DNA from: Streptomyces coacervatus
Lineage (GTDB): Bacteria; Actinomycetota; Actinomycetes; Streptomycetales; Streptomycetaceae
Reading direction: 5' to 3'
Length of the DNA stretch: 64,000 nt
Assembly: GCF_029223485.1 (NCBI RefSeq)
Contig: NZ_JARHTP010000013.1
Coordinates: forward strand, 1-64,000
The position numbers were made by a program, and so were the translations under genes. The notes beneath the pieces were generated by a model. The model was not told where the DNA came from and did not search any database. It saw nothing but the letters and a program-made list of their open reading frames with translations. Below, piece by piece: positions 1 to 8,143 of the stretch. The number at the start of each line of letters is the position of its first letter. Within the stretch, counting starts at the first letter, position 1.

Positions 1-112
1 GGCCGGGGGGCGGTTGGGGGGTGGGGACCGGAGACGGGTACGGGTCGGGGGGCTGGGGGTCCGGGCCCGGCGCCGGTCCGGGGGGTACGGGGTGGGGGTA
101 CGGCTCGGTCAT
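1..112 (-). CDS. Proline-rich protein, N-terminal part only
   Basis: An ATG at 110-112 follows a strong ribosome site (GGAGGACATC directly before the ATG) and opens a frame that runs off the window. The 37 visible residues are almost entirely Pro, Gly, Tyr and Asp in P-x-P runs, beginning MTEPYPHPVPPG. Such low-complexity cytoplasmic heads are common on Streptomyces membrane proteins and kinases. The body of the protein is outside the window, so no function can be given. Confidence 0.6.
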   Translation of the reverse strand, partial: MTEPYPHPVPPGPAPGPDPQPPDPYPSPVPTPQPPPG

Positions 113-184
113 GATGTCCTCCGGCCAGTCGCTCGACGTCGGCTCTGGACTACTCCCCCGCGTACCCGACAGCCGTCTCCCCAC

Positions 185-859
185 TCACCCGTCCGTAGGA
201 CCGCAGAGGCCCAGCTGGGCCTGTGCGGCGCGGACCGCCGCGGCGCCGGCGGTCAGACCCGGGCGGGGGCTGGACAGCACCGGGACCGTGGTCGTCGTCA
301 GATGCTGGGCCGGGGCCATGGAGCCCTGGGCGAGGACGATCGCGTCGGCGTCGGTGACGGCGTCGATCGCGGCCGCCACCAGACGTGCGCAGCCCTCGGT
401 GTCTCCCGCCTCGAAGCAGGTCCAGGCCCCCTCGACGAGACCGGTCCGCACCTCGACGGGGCGGCCGGCGAGACGGGCCTCCTCCTCGATCAGGGACACC
501 GTGGGGCCGAACGTGCTCTCCACCGTGGCGAGAACGACGATCCGAGGGCCGGCGGCCACCGCGGCGGCCGCCATCGGACGGTCGGACCGCAGCACCGGCA
601 CACCCGCCCCGGCACCGGCCGCCTCGGCGACACCCCCGATGGTCGAGCAGGTGCACAGGACGGCCCGCGCGCCCTCGGCCACGACCTTGTCCAGCGCGGC
701 CCGCACCTCGTCCGCCACCGCCTCGGGACCCTCGCGGCGGGCCCGGGCCAGCAGCTCCTCGTCGACGAAGTGCCGCAGTTCCAGGCCCTGGTGGTCCTCG
801 TCGCGCAGGGTGTCGAAGACCGGGACGTGCAGGGGCGAAGTGTGCAGGAGGGCGAGCAT
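185..859 (-). CDS. Aspartate/glutamate racemase-family protein
   Basis: A 224-aa protein of the Asp/Glu/hydantoin racemase superfamily, a two-lobed alpha/beta fold that uses two cysteines for proton transfer. The first lobe cysteine motif is present (CTCSTIGG, around residues 69-76). The equivalent second motif reads AQGSMAP (around 178-184), with Ser where classical racemases have Cys. The protein may therefore be a one-cysteine relative such as a decarboxylase or isomerase rather than a true racemase. It is the third gene of a minus-strand set after panD and a GNAT gene, 66 bp downstream of the latter. The ribosome site before the ATG is weak (AAAGG at about -13). The context suggests aspartate or beta-alanine metabolism, but the substrate is unknown. 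Confidence 0.75.
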   Translation of the reverse strand: MLALLHTSPLHVPVFDTLRDEDHQGLELRHFVDEELLARARREGPEAVADEVRAALDKVVAEGARAVLCTCSTIGGVAEAAGAGAGVPVLRSDRPMAAAAVAAGPRIVVLATVESTFGPTVSLIEEEARLAGRPVEVRTGLVEGAWTCFEAGDTEGCARLVAAAIDAVTDADAIVLAQGSMAPAQHLTTTTVPVLSSPRPGLTAGAAAVRAAQAQLGLCGPTDG

Positions 860-925
860 ACGGGCGGGGGCCTTTCTGTGAAGGCGTGGAAGGGTGGAAT
901 GGAAGACGCGAAGGGCTGCGTGGTC

Positions 926-1279
926 TCAGAACCGGCCCGGGTGCGCCACCAGCCACTCCTTCGCCGCCCGCAGCAGTTCCGGGTCGGCTGCCGGGGCCTC
1001 GTCGGGGTGGCGCTCGGCCCACTTGGTGACATACGGGCACAGCGGGGCGACGACGACGCCCTCGCGCTCGGCGATGGCGTACAGCTCGCGCGCCAGTGAG
1101 CCCGCAATGCCCTTCCCCTCGTGGGCCGGTTCCACGATCGTGTGGACGGGGATCAGGGCGCGCTCGGGGGATTCGAGGACGAAGTACTCGATGTGGCCGA
1201 CGACTTCGCCGTCCGCACCGTCGCCGATGGCCTCCAGGCGGCCCGCCGCCCGGTCGTCGCGGATCTCGATCTCGCTCAT
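926..1279 (-). CDS. Small GNAT-family N-acetyltransferase
   Basis: A 117-aa single-domain protein resembling the short Gtn1/YjdJ-type acetyltransferases. It contains the acetyl-CoA pyrophosphate loop region P-A-H-E-G-K-G-I-A around residues 55-63 and a conserved C-P-Y tripeptide near residue 84. The start was placed at the ATG at 1279 because AGGAG lies about 7 nt upstream; a GTG two codons earlier is possible. It lies 56 bp downstream of panD and 66 bp upstream of the racemase-like gene on the same strand. In enterobacteria a different GNAT protein (PanZ/PanM) controls PanD maturation, so the adjacency is suggestive, but these short GNATs are a separate subfamily and the target is unknown. 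Confidence 0.8.
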   Translation of the reverse strand: MSEIEIRDDRAAGRLEAIGDGADGEVVGHIEYFVLESPERALIPVHTIVEPAHEGKGIAGSLARELYAIAEREGVVVAPLCPYVTKWAERHPDEAPAADPELLRAAKEWLVAHPGRF

Positions 1280-1335
1280 GGGCACGCTCCTGGTCCGACA
1301 GTCGGGGAGAACAGGGAGAACGGGGAGGACGGTGA

Positions 1336-1755
1336 TCAGGCCGGTACGGCCTGCGGGCTGCGCTCCTGGTCCGAGCCCGGCACCGGCTCCGACGGGTCGG
1401 CGCCAAGGGCCACGATGCGGTTGTCGCGATCCACGTGCACGACCCGGGGTTCGAGTGCCCGGGCCTCGGCGTCGGTCACCTGAGCGTAGCTGATGATGAT
1501 CACCAGGTCGCCGGGGTGGACGAGATGGGCGGCGGCCCCGTTGATCCCGATCACACCCGACCCGCGCTCGCCCTCGATGACGTACGTCTCCAGGCGGGCG
1601 CCGTTGGTGATGTCGACGATGTGCACCAGCTCGCCGGGCAACAGGTCGGCGGCGTCGAGGAGATCGGCGTCGATGGTCACCGATCCCACGTAGTGCAGGT
1701 CGGCCTGGGTGACGGTGGCACGGTGGATCTTGGACTTGAACATGGTGCGCAGCAT
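1336..1755 (-). CDS. panD: Aspartate 1-decarboxylase (pyruvoyl enzyme)
   Basis: Makes beta-alanine from L-aspartate for pantothenate and CoA. The 139-aa proenzyme begins MLRTMFKSKIHRATVTQADL and carries the self-cleavage pair Gly24-Ser25 in the Y-V-G-S motif; Ser25 becomes the pyruvoyl group. Catalytic-site residues Lys9, His11, Tyr22 and the downstream N-G-A-A-A-H motif are present. Length fits the family (about 126-140 aa). GGGAG sits 8 nt before the ATG. It is the first gene of a minus-strand set followed by a GNAT and a racemase-like gene. Upstream there is a -35-like TTGACC next to a 5-bp inverted repeat (1784-1798). Confidence 0.95.
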   Translation of the reverse strand: MLRTMFKSKIHRATVTQADLHYVGSVTIDADLLDAADLLPGELVHIVDITNGARLETYVIEGERGSGVIGINGAAAHLVHPGDLVIIISYAQVTDAEARALEPRVVHVDRDNRIVALGADPSEPVPGSDQERSPQAVPA

Positions 1756-1783
1756 GGAGGAACTCCCGGATCTCGGCTCCCTG

Positions 1784-1802
1784 CCTGCTTTATGCAGGTC
1801 AA
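1784..1802 (-). promoter_or_regulatory. Possible panD promoter with short inverted repeat
   Basis: On the minus strand a TTGACC hexamer (1797-1802) overlaps CCTGC-ATAAA-GCAGG, a 5-bp inverted repeat at 1784-1798, about 30 bp upstream of the panD ATG. The arrangement looks like a promoter element with an operator. No convincing -10 hexamer is visible at the usual distance, so this is tentative. Confidence 0.3.
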
Positions 1803-1947
1803 GGGCTGTTCTTTCAGCCTACAGCGGCTCGTTTCGGGCTGGCACGACCGTCTGAACCACGGCTGAAAAGCGGGATCAGCTTAGGAACCGGCACCGGCGA
1901 CTCGCACCGAGATCTCAGTCACATCACGTTCGAGCAGGAGCGGGCCG

Positions 1948-2430
1948 CTACTGCCGCTCGGGACGCAAGGTGCTGTCCGGATGCAGGGTGCCGTCGTCGT
2001 CGAGGTCGTCCAGCACGGCGGGCAGGCCCTTGGTGAGCATCCTGGTGCGGACGATGCCGAGGATTTTGGCCATGAAGAATCCTCCGGTGCCGGTGAAGCC
2101 GGTGTGGTGGTAGGTGAAACGGGTCCCGCCGCCGTGCGGTGCGAGTCGGTAGGCGACCTCCGTCACCTCGCCGCCGCCCTCGTCCTGCCAGGAGTAGCGC
2201 AGCAGCGAGGGCTCGCGTGCCTCCAGCACCTCGCACAGCACGACGCCGCTCCACCCCGGCTTCGGCTTCGCGATGAACTTGAACGTGGTGCCGGCCGTGG
2301 CCGTGAAGCCCTCCGGGCGTGCGCCGGCGCCGGTGGCCGTCCACAGCGGGATCAGCTCCGGATCGGTCACCGCGCGCCAGACCTTCTGCGGCGGGTGAGG
2401 GTAGTCGCGGACGATGTGGATGGTGCTCAT
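1948..2430 (-). CDS. SRPBCC-family (START-like) protein
   Basis: A 160-aa helix-grip protein of the polyketide cyclase/AHSA1-like group, starting MSTIHIVRDYPHPPQKVW with the typical P-x-x-V-W-R-A-V-T-D-P-E start. Such proteins bind small hydrophobic ligands; no specific ligand can be inferred. The ATG at 2430 is supported by GAGGAG 8 nt upstream. The frame is open further upstream, but that part is antisense to the regulator gene. The 5' end overlaps the divergent TetR-like gene by 17 bp. That is abnormal for a divergent pair and coincides with loss of the regulator's N-terminus. Confidence 0.8.
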   Translation of the reverse strand: MSTIHIVRDYPHPPQKVWRAVTDPELIPLWTATGAGARPEGFTATAGTTFKFIAKPKPGWSGVVLCEVLEAREPSLLRYSWQDEGGGEVTEVAYRLAPHGGGTRFTYHHTGFTGTGGFFMAKILGIVRTRMLTKGLPAVLDDLDDDGTLHPDSTLRPERQ

Positions 2431-3016
2431 GGCGGGCTCCTCGGGCTTCGACGCCGTGCGTGTCTCCGAGATCGCCGAAGCCTGCGGGGTGTCGGAGAAG
2501 ACCGTGTTCAACTACTTCCCCACCAAGGAGTCCCTCGTCCTGGACCTGGGCGAGGCCACGTTGGGCTCCCTGCGCACCACGCTGGCCGATCCGGATCTGT
2601 CGCCGGTCGAGGCCGCGCTGAAGATCCTGTCCGGCGAGCTGGCAGCCATCACATCCTGGCTGACCGAACAGGACGACCCGGCCCAGGCAAAGGACATGCT
2701 TCTGCGCTTCGGCATGCTGATCAGATCCACCCCGTCCCTGCGGGCCCATCAGCGCGACATGACTGATCAGCAGGTCGCCGTGGCCGCCGAAGTCCTGGCC
2801 CGGCGCAGTGGGATGAGCCCGGACGACCCCGAACCGCAGATCGCCGCAACCGCCCTGCTCGCCCTGTGGCCCATCCAGTTCCAGGCGCTGCGCAGACACC
2901 TGAACCGCGTCCAGACCGAGCGGCTGCACGACGTGGTCAGCTCCGACGTCCGCCGCGCAGCCCGACTCATCGACACGGGACTGGGCTCGCTCGCCCCCGC
3001 CCGGCACGGCAAGTGA
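2414..3016 (+). pseudogene. TetR-family regulator lacking the first DNA-binding helix
   Basis: The 200-aa frame enters the TetR fold directly at G-F-D-A-V-R-V-S-E-I-A-E-A-C-G-V-S, followed by the recognition helix (K-T-V-F-N-Y-F-P-T-K-E) and a normal ligand-binding domain. Family members have about 25-30 residues before this point, including helix 1. Here an in-frame TAG lies at 2402-2404, and the only starts (ATG 2414, ATG 2429) are inside or next to the start region of the SRPBCC gene on the other strand. The upstream part of the gene has therefore been lost or replaced at about 2435-2445. The protein, if made, would have an incomplete HTH domain. Confidence 0.7.
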
Positions 3017-3155
3017 GACGGCCGTACCGGTCGTGGTCTGTCACCAACAACTGTGGTCGGAACAACTAGTGCCGGGTTCCTCTATCGCTGGGTAACCCCA
3101 GACAGCTACCTAGTCGGCCTGCGCCTGCGCGCCTCGATGATCTGGATCAAAGACC

Positions 3156-3605
3156 TCACCCGGACCGCCGGCTTTCTCGGGGCGTGAAGGGGCCCGCCGG
3201 CAGGCCGAGCTGGCGCATGACGTCGGCCAGGTTGTAGAAGTCCTCGACCGCGTGAATACGGCCCTCGCGTACCGTGAAGCACGAGGCTGCGGGGACGGAA
3301 AAGGTGCTGCCAGCAACCTCTTGCCCCGCATCGAAGGGATGGTCCGGGCCGAACGTGCCGGAGAGCGTGTAGCGGGCCATGGCCTGCCGCTCATTACCGA
3401 AGGCGGCGTGCAACTCGATGTGCAGGTCCGGGATGTGGCTCTGGGTGATCCGCATCCACTCCGCGACGCCCTCAAGGCCCGTGAAGTGCGTCTGGAACGC
3501 CCGGTCTCGATACGAACAGTCCACTGTGAACAATTCCGTCATACCGGCGGCGTCGCCGGCGTTCCACCGCTGCGCCCATGAACGGACGATGTCCTCGGTA
3601 TTCAT
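3156..3605 (-). CDS. SnoaL-like / NTF2-fold protein
   Basis: A 149-aa protein with the SnoaL-like pattern: W-A-Q-R-W-N-A-G-D near the N-terminus, a central D-L-H-I-E-L-H strand, and R-E-G-R-I-H-A-V-E-D-F-Y-N-L at the end. The family includes polyketide cyclases, isomerases and proteins of unknown role; no substrate is evident. The ATG at 3605 has GAGG about 8 nt upstream. The gene is divergent from the AraC regulator, whose GTG is only 48 bp away, so it is a likely target of that regulator. Confidence 0.8.
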   Translation of the reverse strand: MNTEDIVRSWAQRWNAGDAAGMTELFTVDCSYRDRAFQTHFTGLEGVAEWMRITQSHIPDLHIELHAAFGNERQAMARYTLSGTFGPDHPFDAGQEVAGSTFSVPAASCFTVREGRIHAVEDFYNLADVMRQLGLPAGPFTPRESRRSG

Positions 3606-3653
3606 GCGGCGATCCTCGCACCAGACGGCCGGATCAATTAACATCCAGACACC

Positions 3654-4517
3654 GTGAAAGTTTCGCGATCGTCCGGCACCGCCGATCCGCTTGCCGACCT
3701 GGTGCGCCTCCTGCGCCTGCGGCCCTCGACGTTCAAACGGCTGTCGAGCGGCACACGCTGGACAGCGACGCACCCGGAGGGCGGCGCACTCGACATCGCC
3801 GCAGTCCAGCGCGGACGGTGGCGCGTGGCGGACGAGTCCGGGACCATCGCGCTCGACGCCGGCGACGTCGTCGTACTCACCGGCGCCACCGAATTCCGCC
3901 TGATCAGCGAGGCGGACGAGGCCACGATTCTGATCGGGCACTACGAGCTCGCCACGACCAACTCCGAACTGCTGAAGGCACTCCTGCCTCCGACATGCCA
4001 TGTCCGGGCCGGGGATCGCCAGGCGCCCGCCGTCAACCACCTCGTCGACCTGCTGGTCCGAGAGGTCATCGACCGTCACCCCGGCGCCGAGCTGATGATC
4101 GAGCGGCTCGCCGAACTCGTCCTCGTCGAAGTCCTGCGCGGCATCGCCGACACGTCCGACAGCAGGACACCGGCCCTGCTGCACGGACTGGCGGACCCCG
4201 TCGTCGCGGCGGCCCTGCGCGCCGTGCACCAGGACGTCGCACGGCCGTGGACCGTGGCGGAACTGGCCCGCACCACCGCCGTCTCCCGATCGGTGTTCGC
4301 CGAACGGTTCACCGCCGTCACCGGTCTGGCGCCGATGGCGTATCTCCTCCGCTGGCGGATGGCGCTGGCCAAGGACGCGATCGCACACGGCGACCAGTCG
4401 CACACCCAGATCGCCTACGCGGTGGGCTATTCCTCGATCAGCTCGTTCAGCACGGCCTTCAAGCGCCACGTAGGACAGTCACCCGCCCAGTTCGCGCGGA
4501 CGCTCACCGACCGGTGA
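3654..4517 (+). CDS. AraC-family transcriptional regulator (cupin + HTH)
   Basis: A 287-aa regulator with an N-terminal cupin-type ligand domain (residues ~10-180) and a C-terminal double-HTH AraC domain (residues ~185-285). The second signature is clear: I-A-Y-A-V-G-Y-S-S-I-S-S-F-S-T-A-F-K-R. The start is GTG at 3654. It is divergent from the SnoaL-like gene with a 48-bp gap, so it probably controls that gene and itself. The family often senses small metabolites or redox conditions; the effector here is unknown. Confidence 0.88.
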   Translation: MKVSRSSGTADPLADLVRLLRLRPSTFKRLSSGTRWTATHPEGGALDIAAVQRGRWRVADESGTIALDAGDVVVLTGATEFRLISEADEATILIGHYELATTNSELLKALLPPTCHVRAGDRQAPAVNHLVDLLVREVIDRHPGAELMIERLAELVLVEVLRGIADTSDSRTPALLHGLADPVVAAALRAVHQDVARPWTVAELARTTAVSRSVFAERFTAVTGLAPMAYLLRWRMALAKDAIAHGDQSHTQIAYAVGYSSISSFSTAFKRHVGQSPAQFARTLTDR

Positions 4518-4610
4518 GCGCGATCCGCCCGGGTCGAGGGCGAGCCGGATCGTATGGCCGGCCCTGCTGTAGCGCCTGATCAACCCGTTGATCACGACTC
4601 GATACGTGCC

Positions 4611-7244
4611 CTAGCCGTGCCGCTCGCACACGAAAGTGTGGCTGCCCGGCCCGAGGTCCGACACGGTGACCGCCCCGTCGGTGACCTGCACGCCACGCGC
4701 CGTCGCCCGACGCCCGTCCCACAACGTCTGCCGACCGGCGCGCACGCTCTGCTGGTTCGCCTCACCGGGGAAGGAAACCGATCCCCGAGTGTGTTCCGGT
4801 ACCTGAACGGCGAGGCGGAAGGCGTGGTCGGCGTTCTCCCACTCGACGTGCAACGGGCCGCGCGGCGTGGGCAGTTGCCCCATCGCCCAGTCGACGTCGC
4901 CAGGCTGGGGACGTATCTCCCAGGTGGCGTAGCCGGGCGACGTCGGGCGGGCTCCCAGCAGGTGGTGGGTCAGCGCCGGCAGGACGCCCGTGGACCAGCC
5001 GTGGGCCATGCTCGTGTAGGCCCCCTCGTACAGGGAGCCGTCGGGGCCGATGCCTTCCCAGTGCGTGATGCCGGGGTCGTGTTTGTCCATCCATCCGTAG
5101 GTGCGCCGGATCTGGTCGAGCGCGGATCCGGCCCGGTCCGCCATGAAGCGGGCCTCGATCTCGGGGTAGGAGGTGAAGGCATAGACCCGCTGGGAGGCCT
5201 GCTCGAAGAGGGTGTCGTTGTCCATGAAGGCGTTGCCGTACGGCCGCCGCGTCGTGGCGTCGAGGTGGGCCAGCGCCGATGCGGCGCGGTCCCCGTCGGC
5301 TATGCCGGTGACGACGGCCAGCGCGTTGCCGTCCTGCGCATGGCGCACCGGGCCGGTCGTGGAGTCCAGGTAGGCTCCCGCCGCCTTGTCCCAGAGCAGC
5401 GCGTTGACGGCCTGTGAGACCTTGTCCGCTCTGGCGTTCCAGCGCTCGGCGTCGCCGCCGCGGCCGAGCAGGCGGGCCAGCCGGGCCCCGGCCCGCAGTG
5501 CCTGCACGTAGAGGGCGTTGTAGTAGGTGACCTGGCCCGTGCGGCCCAGAAACGCGTAGTCGCCGTATCCGCCCGTGCCGCCCAGGCCCTTGCTCAGCAG
5601 GCCCGCGTCGTCCGTGACGCCGGGGTACCAACTGTCCAGGACCTTGATGAGGTTGGAGTGGTGCTGGGCGGCGTAGGCGCTGTCCCCGGTGTAGAGGACG
5701 TAGTCCCAGCTGCAGGTGACCCAGTACAGCGGATAGTCGAAGAGGGGCAGGGTGTAGTCCGAGATGGAGGCGGGCGGGATCCAGCCGTCGGCGCGCTGGT
5801 GCGCGGCGAGGTCGGCCAGCACGTTGCGGACCGCCTCGGCGGTGTCGTCGTGCGTCAGGTACAGGGTGCGGGCGGAGACCGCGAGGTCGCCGACGTAGGG
5901 GTCGCGGTCGCGCTTGGCTCCGTCGTGCAGGACCAGCTTGCCCTCCAGGGTGGCGCTCCAGGCGCCGCGCGGATCGACGTCGTCCTGGCGGAAGGTGTCC
6001 GTGACCAGTTCATTGGTGTACGACGCCCCGTACCAGTAGCGGTTCAACTCCTCGTCGGAGCACAGGAACCAGCCGCGGTAGGTGCTCGGTGTGCCCAGGT
6101 AGGCGCTGAACTGCAGGGACACCGAGTCGATTTCGGCCTCTCCCCACGGCTGCGCCGCGGGAGCGTCCGAGGGGAGGGCGTCGAGGGCGATCCTGAGATA
6201 GCGGAAGCCGTGCAGACCGTCCGCGAAGACCTTGTCGCCTGCCTGGAAGCCCTTGCGGTCCGTCCAGTCGGCGCCGCTTGCCGGCACGGCGAACTGGTCC
6301 GTGCCCTGTCCGGCGCCGCCCGCCTGGTCGGAGCGGGTGAAGTCCGAGCGGTCCGTGAGGAACTGCCGGGTCTCGGAGAACGCCACCCGCACGCCCGGGG
6401 AGTTGTCGGAGGCCGAGGTGAACCGGATCCGCGGGTATCCGACGACGACCTTGCCGAAGTCCACGGTGACGCTCGGCACGGCGATCGGGTCGACGGGCGC
6501 GGGCCAGACCTCGTTGATACGGGTGAAGGCACCGCGCGGTGTGTCCTGCACGCTCGTCACCGTGATGCGCACGCGGTCGGTCGTGACCGGCTCGGCGAAG
6601 GGGACGGCCCGCTGGATGACATCGTTGTCCACGACCGTGGCGGCGGTCTGCCATACACCGTCGCGCCGCACCTCGACGGTGAACGCGGTCGGTACGCCGT
6701 CGCTGTTGGAGACGACCGTGATGCCCGGAAGCTGCGTCGGCTGCGGCAGGGCGATGGTGAGGGTGTCGGGGAACTCGCCCGGCGTGTCGTCGTTCCAGAA
6801 CGTGTCCGGATCGCCGTCGATGGCGTTGGCGGCGTCGTAGGTGCGCGGACGCCCGTCGTTGCCGTTGTTGCCGGCGTGGGACGAGGAGGCCTCGGCCGTG
6901 GTGCCCTCGGGCCAGCGGGGTGCCGCCGCGGGGCGGGGACGCCGCAGGATCGTTGCGGCCCCGCCGGGTGCGAGCAGCGCCTCGGCGTTCGCGACATCGC
7001 CGCTGGTCGCGACGATCCGCACGGGCGGGACGTTGCGCGAGGACGGCGCCTGGACATAGCGGTGCCAGCGGTCGGCGCGACGGGCAGGGGCGCCGGCGGC
7101 AGGAGCGGCCGGCTCCTCGGCGGGGAGCGCCGCCGCCGCGGGGAGTCCGGTGGAGGCGAGGGCCGCCGTCAGCCCGACCGTGCCGGCCCTGGCCATCATG
7201 GTGCGTCTGGAGATGTCCTTCTCCGATGTGCCGATCGACGTCAC
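4611..7244 (-). CDS. Secreted alpha-L-rhamnosidase-like glycoside hydrolase (GH78 type)
   Basis: An 877-aa protein with a twin-arginine export signal (S-R-R-T-M-M near residue 13, then an Ala-rich hydrophobic stretch). Residues ~110-240 form a discoidin/F5-8C-like carbohydrate-binding domain (N-A-I-D-G-D-P-D-T-F-W-N-D-D). The C-terminal half is the six-hairpin (alpha/alpha)6 barrel of GH78. It includes D-G-A-K-R-D-R-D-P-Y-V-G-D, which corresponds to the acidic catalytic loop of rhamnosidases, and S-M-A-H-G-W-S-T-G near the end. The start is GTG at 7244 with GGGAGG at -6. It probably removes terminal rhamnose or a related sugar from plant or bacterial glycans outside the cell. A CG-centred LacI-type palindrome lies 25 bp upstream. 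Confidence 0.85.
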   Translation of the reverse strand: MTSIGTSEKDISRRTMMARAGTVGLTAALASTGLPAAAALPAEEPAAPAAGAPARRADRWHRYVQAPSSRNVPPVRIVATSGDVANAEALLAPGGAATILRRPRPAAAPRWPEGTTAEASSSHAGNNGNDGRPRTYDAANAIDGDPDTFWNDDTPGEFPDTLTIALPQPTQLPGITVVSNSDGVPTAFTVEVRRDGVWQTAATVVDNDVIQRAVPFAEPVTTDRVRITVTSVQDTPRGAFTRINEVWPAPVDPIAVPSVTVDFGKVVVGYPRIRFTSASDNSPGVRVAFSETRQFLTDRSDFTRSDQAGGAGQGTDQFAVPASGADWTDRKGFQAGDKVFADGLHGFRYLRIALDALPSDAPAAQPWGEAEIDSVSLQFSAYLGTPSTYRGWFLCSDEELNRYWYGASYTNELVTDTFRQDDVDPRGAWSATLEGKLVLHDGAKRDRDPYVGDLAVSARTLYLTHDDTAEAVRNVLADLAAHQRADGWIPPASISDYTLPLFDYPLYWVTCSWDYVLYTGDSAYAAQHHSNLIKVLDSWYPGVTDDAGLLSKGLGGTGGYGDYAFLGRTGQVTYYNALYVQALRAGARLARLLGRGGDAERWNARADKVSQAVNALLWDKAAGAYLDSTTGPVRHAQDGNALAVVTGIADGDRAASALAHLDATTRRPYGNAFMDNDTLFEQASQRVYAFTSYPEIEARFMADRAGSALDQIRRTYGWMDKHDPGITHWEGIGPDGSLYEGAYTSMAHGWSTGVLPALTHHLLGARPTSPGYATWEIRPQPGDVDWAMGQLPTPRGPLHVEWENADHAFRLAVQVPEHTRGSVSFPGEANQQSVRAGRQTLWDGRRATARGVQVTDGAVTVSDLGPGSHTFVCERHG

Positions 7245-7268
7245 TGCGCCTCCCTGAACAGACGGGAT

Positions 7269-7280
7269 TGAATCGTTTCA
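7269..7280 (-). promoter_or_regulatory. LacI-type operator upstream of the GH78 gene
   Basis: TGAAACGATTCA (minus strand) is a 12-bp CG-centred near-palindrome (10 of 12 positions symmetric) lying 25 bp before the GTG. CG-centred TGAAACG-like sites are typical operators of LacI-family sugar regulators. No lacI gene is next to it in the window, so the regulator must be encoded elsewhere. Confidence 0.5.
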
Positions 7281-7559
7281 TACGATGGTGGTGACGTGAC
7301 GGTATCCCGAACACCGGGCGCACGTACAGAGATTGGACAGGAGTCGGGCCGGCCCCGCGCGGACGGTCGGGGTGTCAACTTCTCGGTCGGTCAAGGCACT
7401 TCCGGTCCACCGAACGGTCCGGTCGCGCCGTTGTTCGGTCGTCACGGGTCAGTCCCAGAAAGTTCCTCCTGACGAGACGGCGGCGTGCATACGGTCCGGA
7501 CACCGAGGCGGGTCGCCAGCACCGGCCCGCGCAGTCAACGGCACACAAAGGGAGGCGCT
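7281..7559. other. Gene-free divergent intergenic region
   Basis: About 280 bp between the GH78 operator and the roadblock start. No coding sequence with a credible start was found. It must contain the promoters of the two divergent genes, but no clear -35/-10 pair stands out. Confidence 0.5.
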
Positions 7560-7934
7560 GTGGCGAGTGTGGAAGTGTCACTGAAGGAGATGATGGCCGG
7601 GGTCGAGGGGGCCCTGGGAGCTGCCGTCGTCGACTACACCAGCGGAATGGCGCTGGGCACGCTCGGCGGGAGCAAGGACCTGGACCTGACCGTCGCCGCG
7701 GCGGGCAACACGGATGTCATCCGCGCCAAGGTCCGCACCATGGAGCAGTTGGGTCTCAAAGGTCGCATCGAGGACATCCTGATCACGCTGGACCGCCAGT
7801 ACCACGTGATCCGCCCGATAAGCGGTCGTTCGGGCAACGGGCTGTTCCTCTACCTCGTCCTCGACAAGGCCCGGTCGAACCTGGCGATGGCCCGCCACCA
7901 ACTCAAGCGTGTGGAGGAGGCGATCGAGATCTAG
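7560..7934 (+). CDS. Roadblock/LC7-domain-like protein
   Basis: A 124-aa single-domain protein, starting with GTG at 7560 behind GGGAGG. The sequence (M-M-A-G-V-E-G-A-L-G-A-A-V-V-D-Y-T-S-G-M-A-L, later R-Q-Y-H-V-I-R-P-I and L-F-L-Y-L-V-L-D) fits the MglB-like roadblock fold, which forms homodimers and often regulates small GTPases. No GTPase, histidine kinase or DUF742 partner is adjacent, so this is an orphan copy unlike the usual conservon arrangement in Streptomyces. Function not known. Confidence 0.7.
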   Translation: MASVEVSLKEMMAGVEGALGAAVVDYTSGMALGTLGGSKDLDLTVAAAGNTDVIRAKVRTMEQLGLKGRIEDILITLDRQYHVIRPISGRSGNGLFLYLVLDKARSNLAMARHQLKRVEEAIEI

Positions 7935-7970
7935 CCCGCCCGAGGACGCCTGCGGCCATGCCTGCCCATC

Positions 7971-7998
7971 ATGTGAAGACTTCTTCAAGTCACCACAT
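7971..7998. promoter_or_regulatory. 28-bp dyad between roadblock and arsR genes
   Basis: Two 12-bp arms (ATGTGAAGACTT and AAGTCACCACAT) match at 10 of 12 positions around a 4-nt spacer CTTC. The dyad starts 37 bp after the roadblock stop and ends 146 bp before the ArsR start. It could be the operator of the ArsR-type regulator or a weak terminator; the lack of a T-run and the symmetric arms favour an operator. Confidence 0.45.
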
Positions 7999-8143
7999 CA
8001 GCATGGTTCCAATGTGCGTTCCTGCCGGGTCCGAGGCGTGAAGGATCGGGCATCCGAAGGCGGTCTGTGGTGCGGCGGTGTCCTTGGACGCCGCCGCCTC
8101 GCGGCGGCCGCAATCCCACCCATCCGACCAGGAGCGAGCATCC

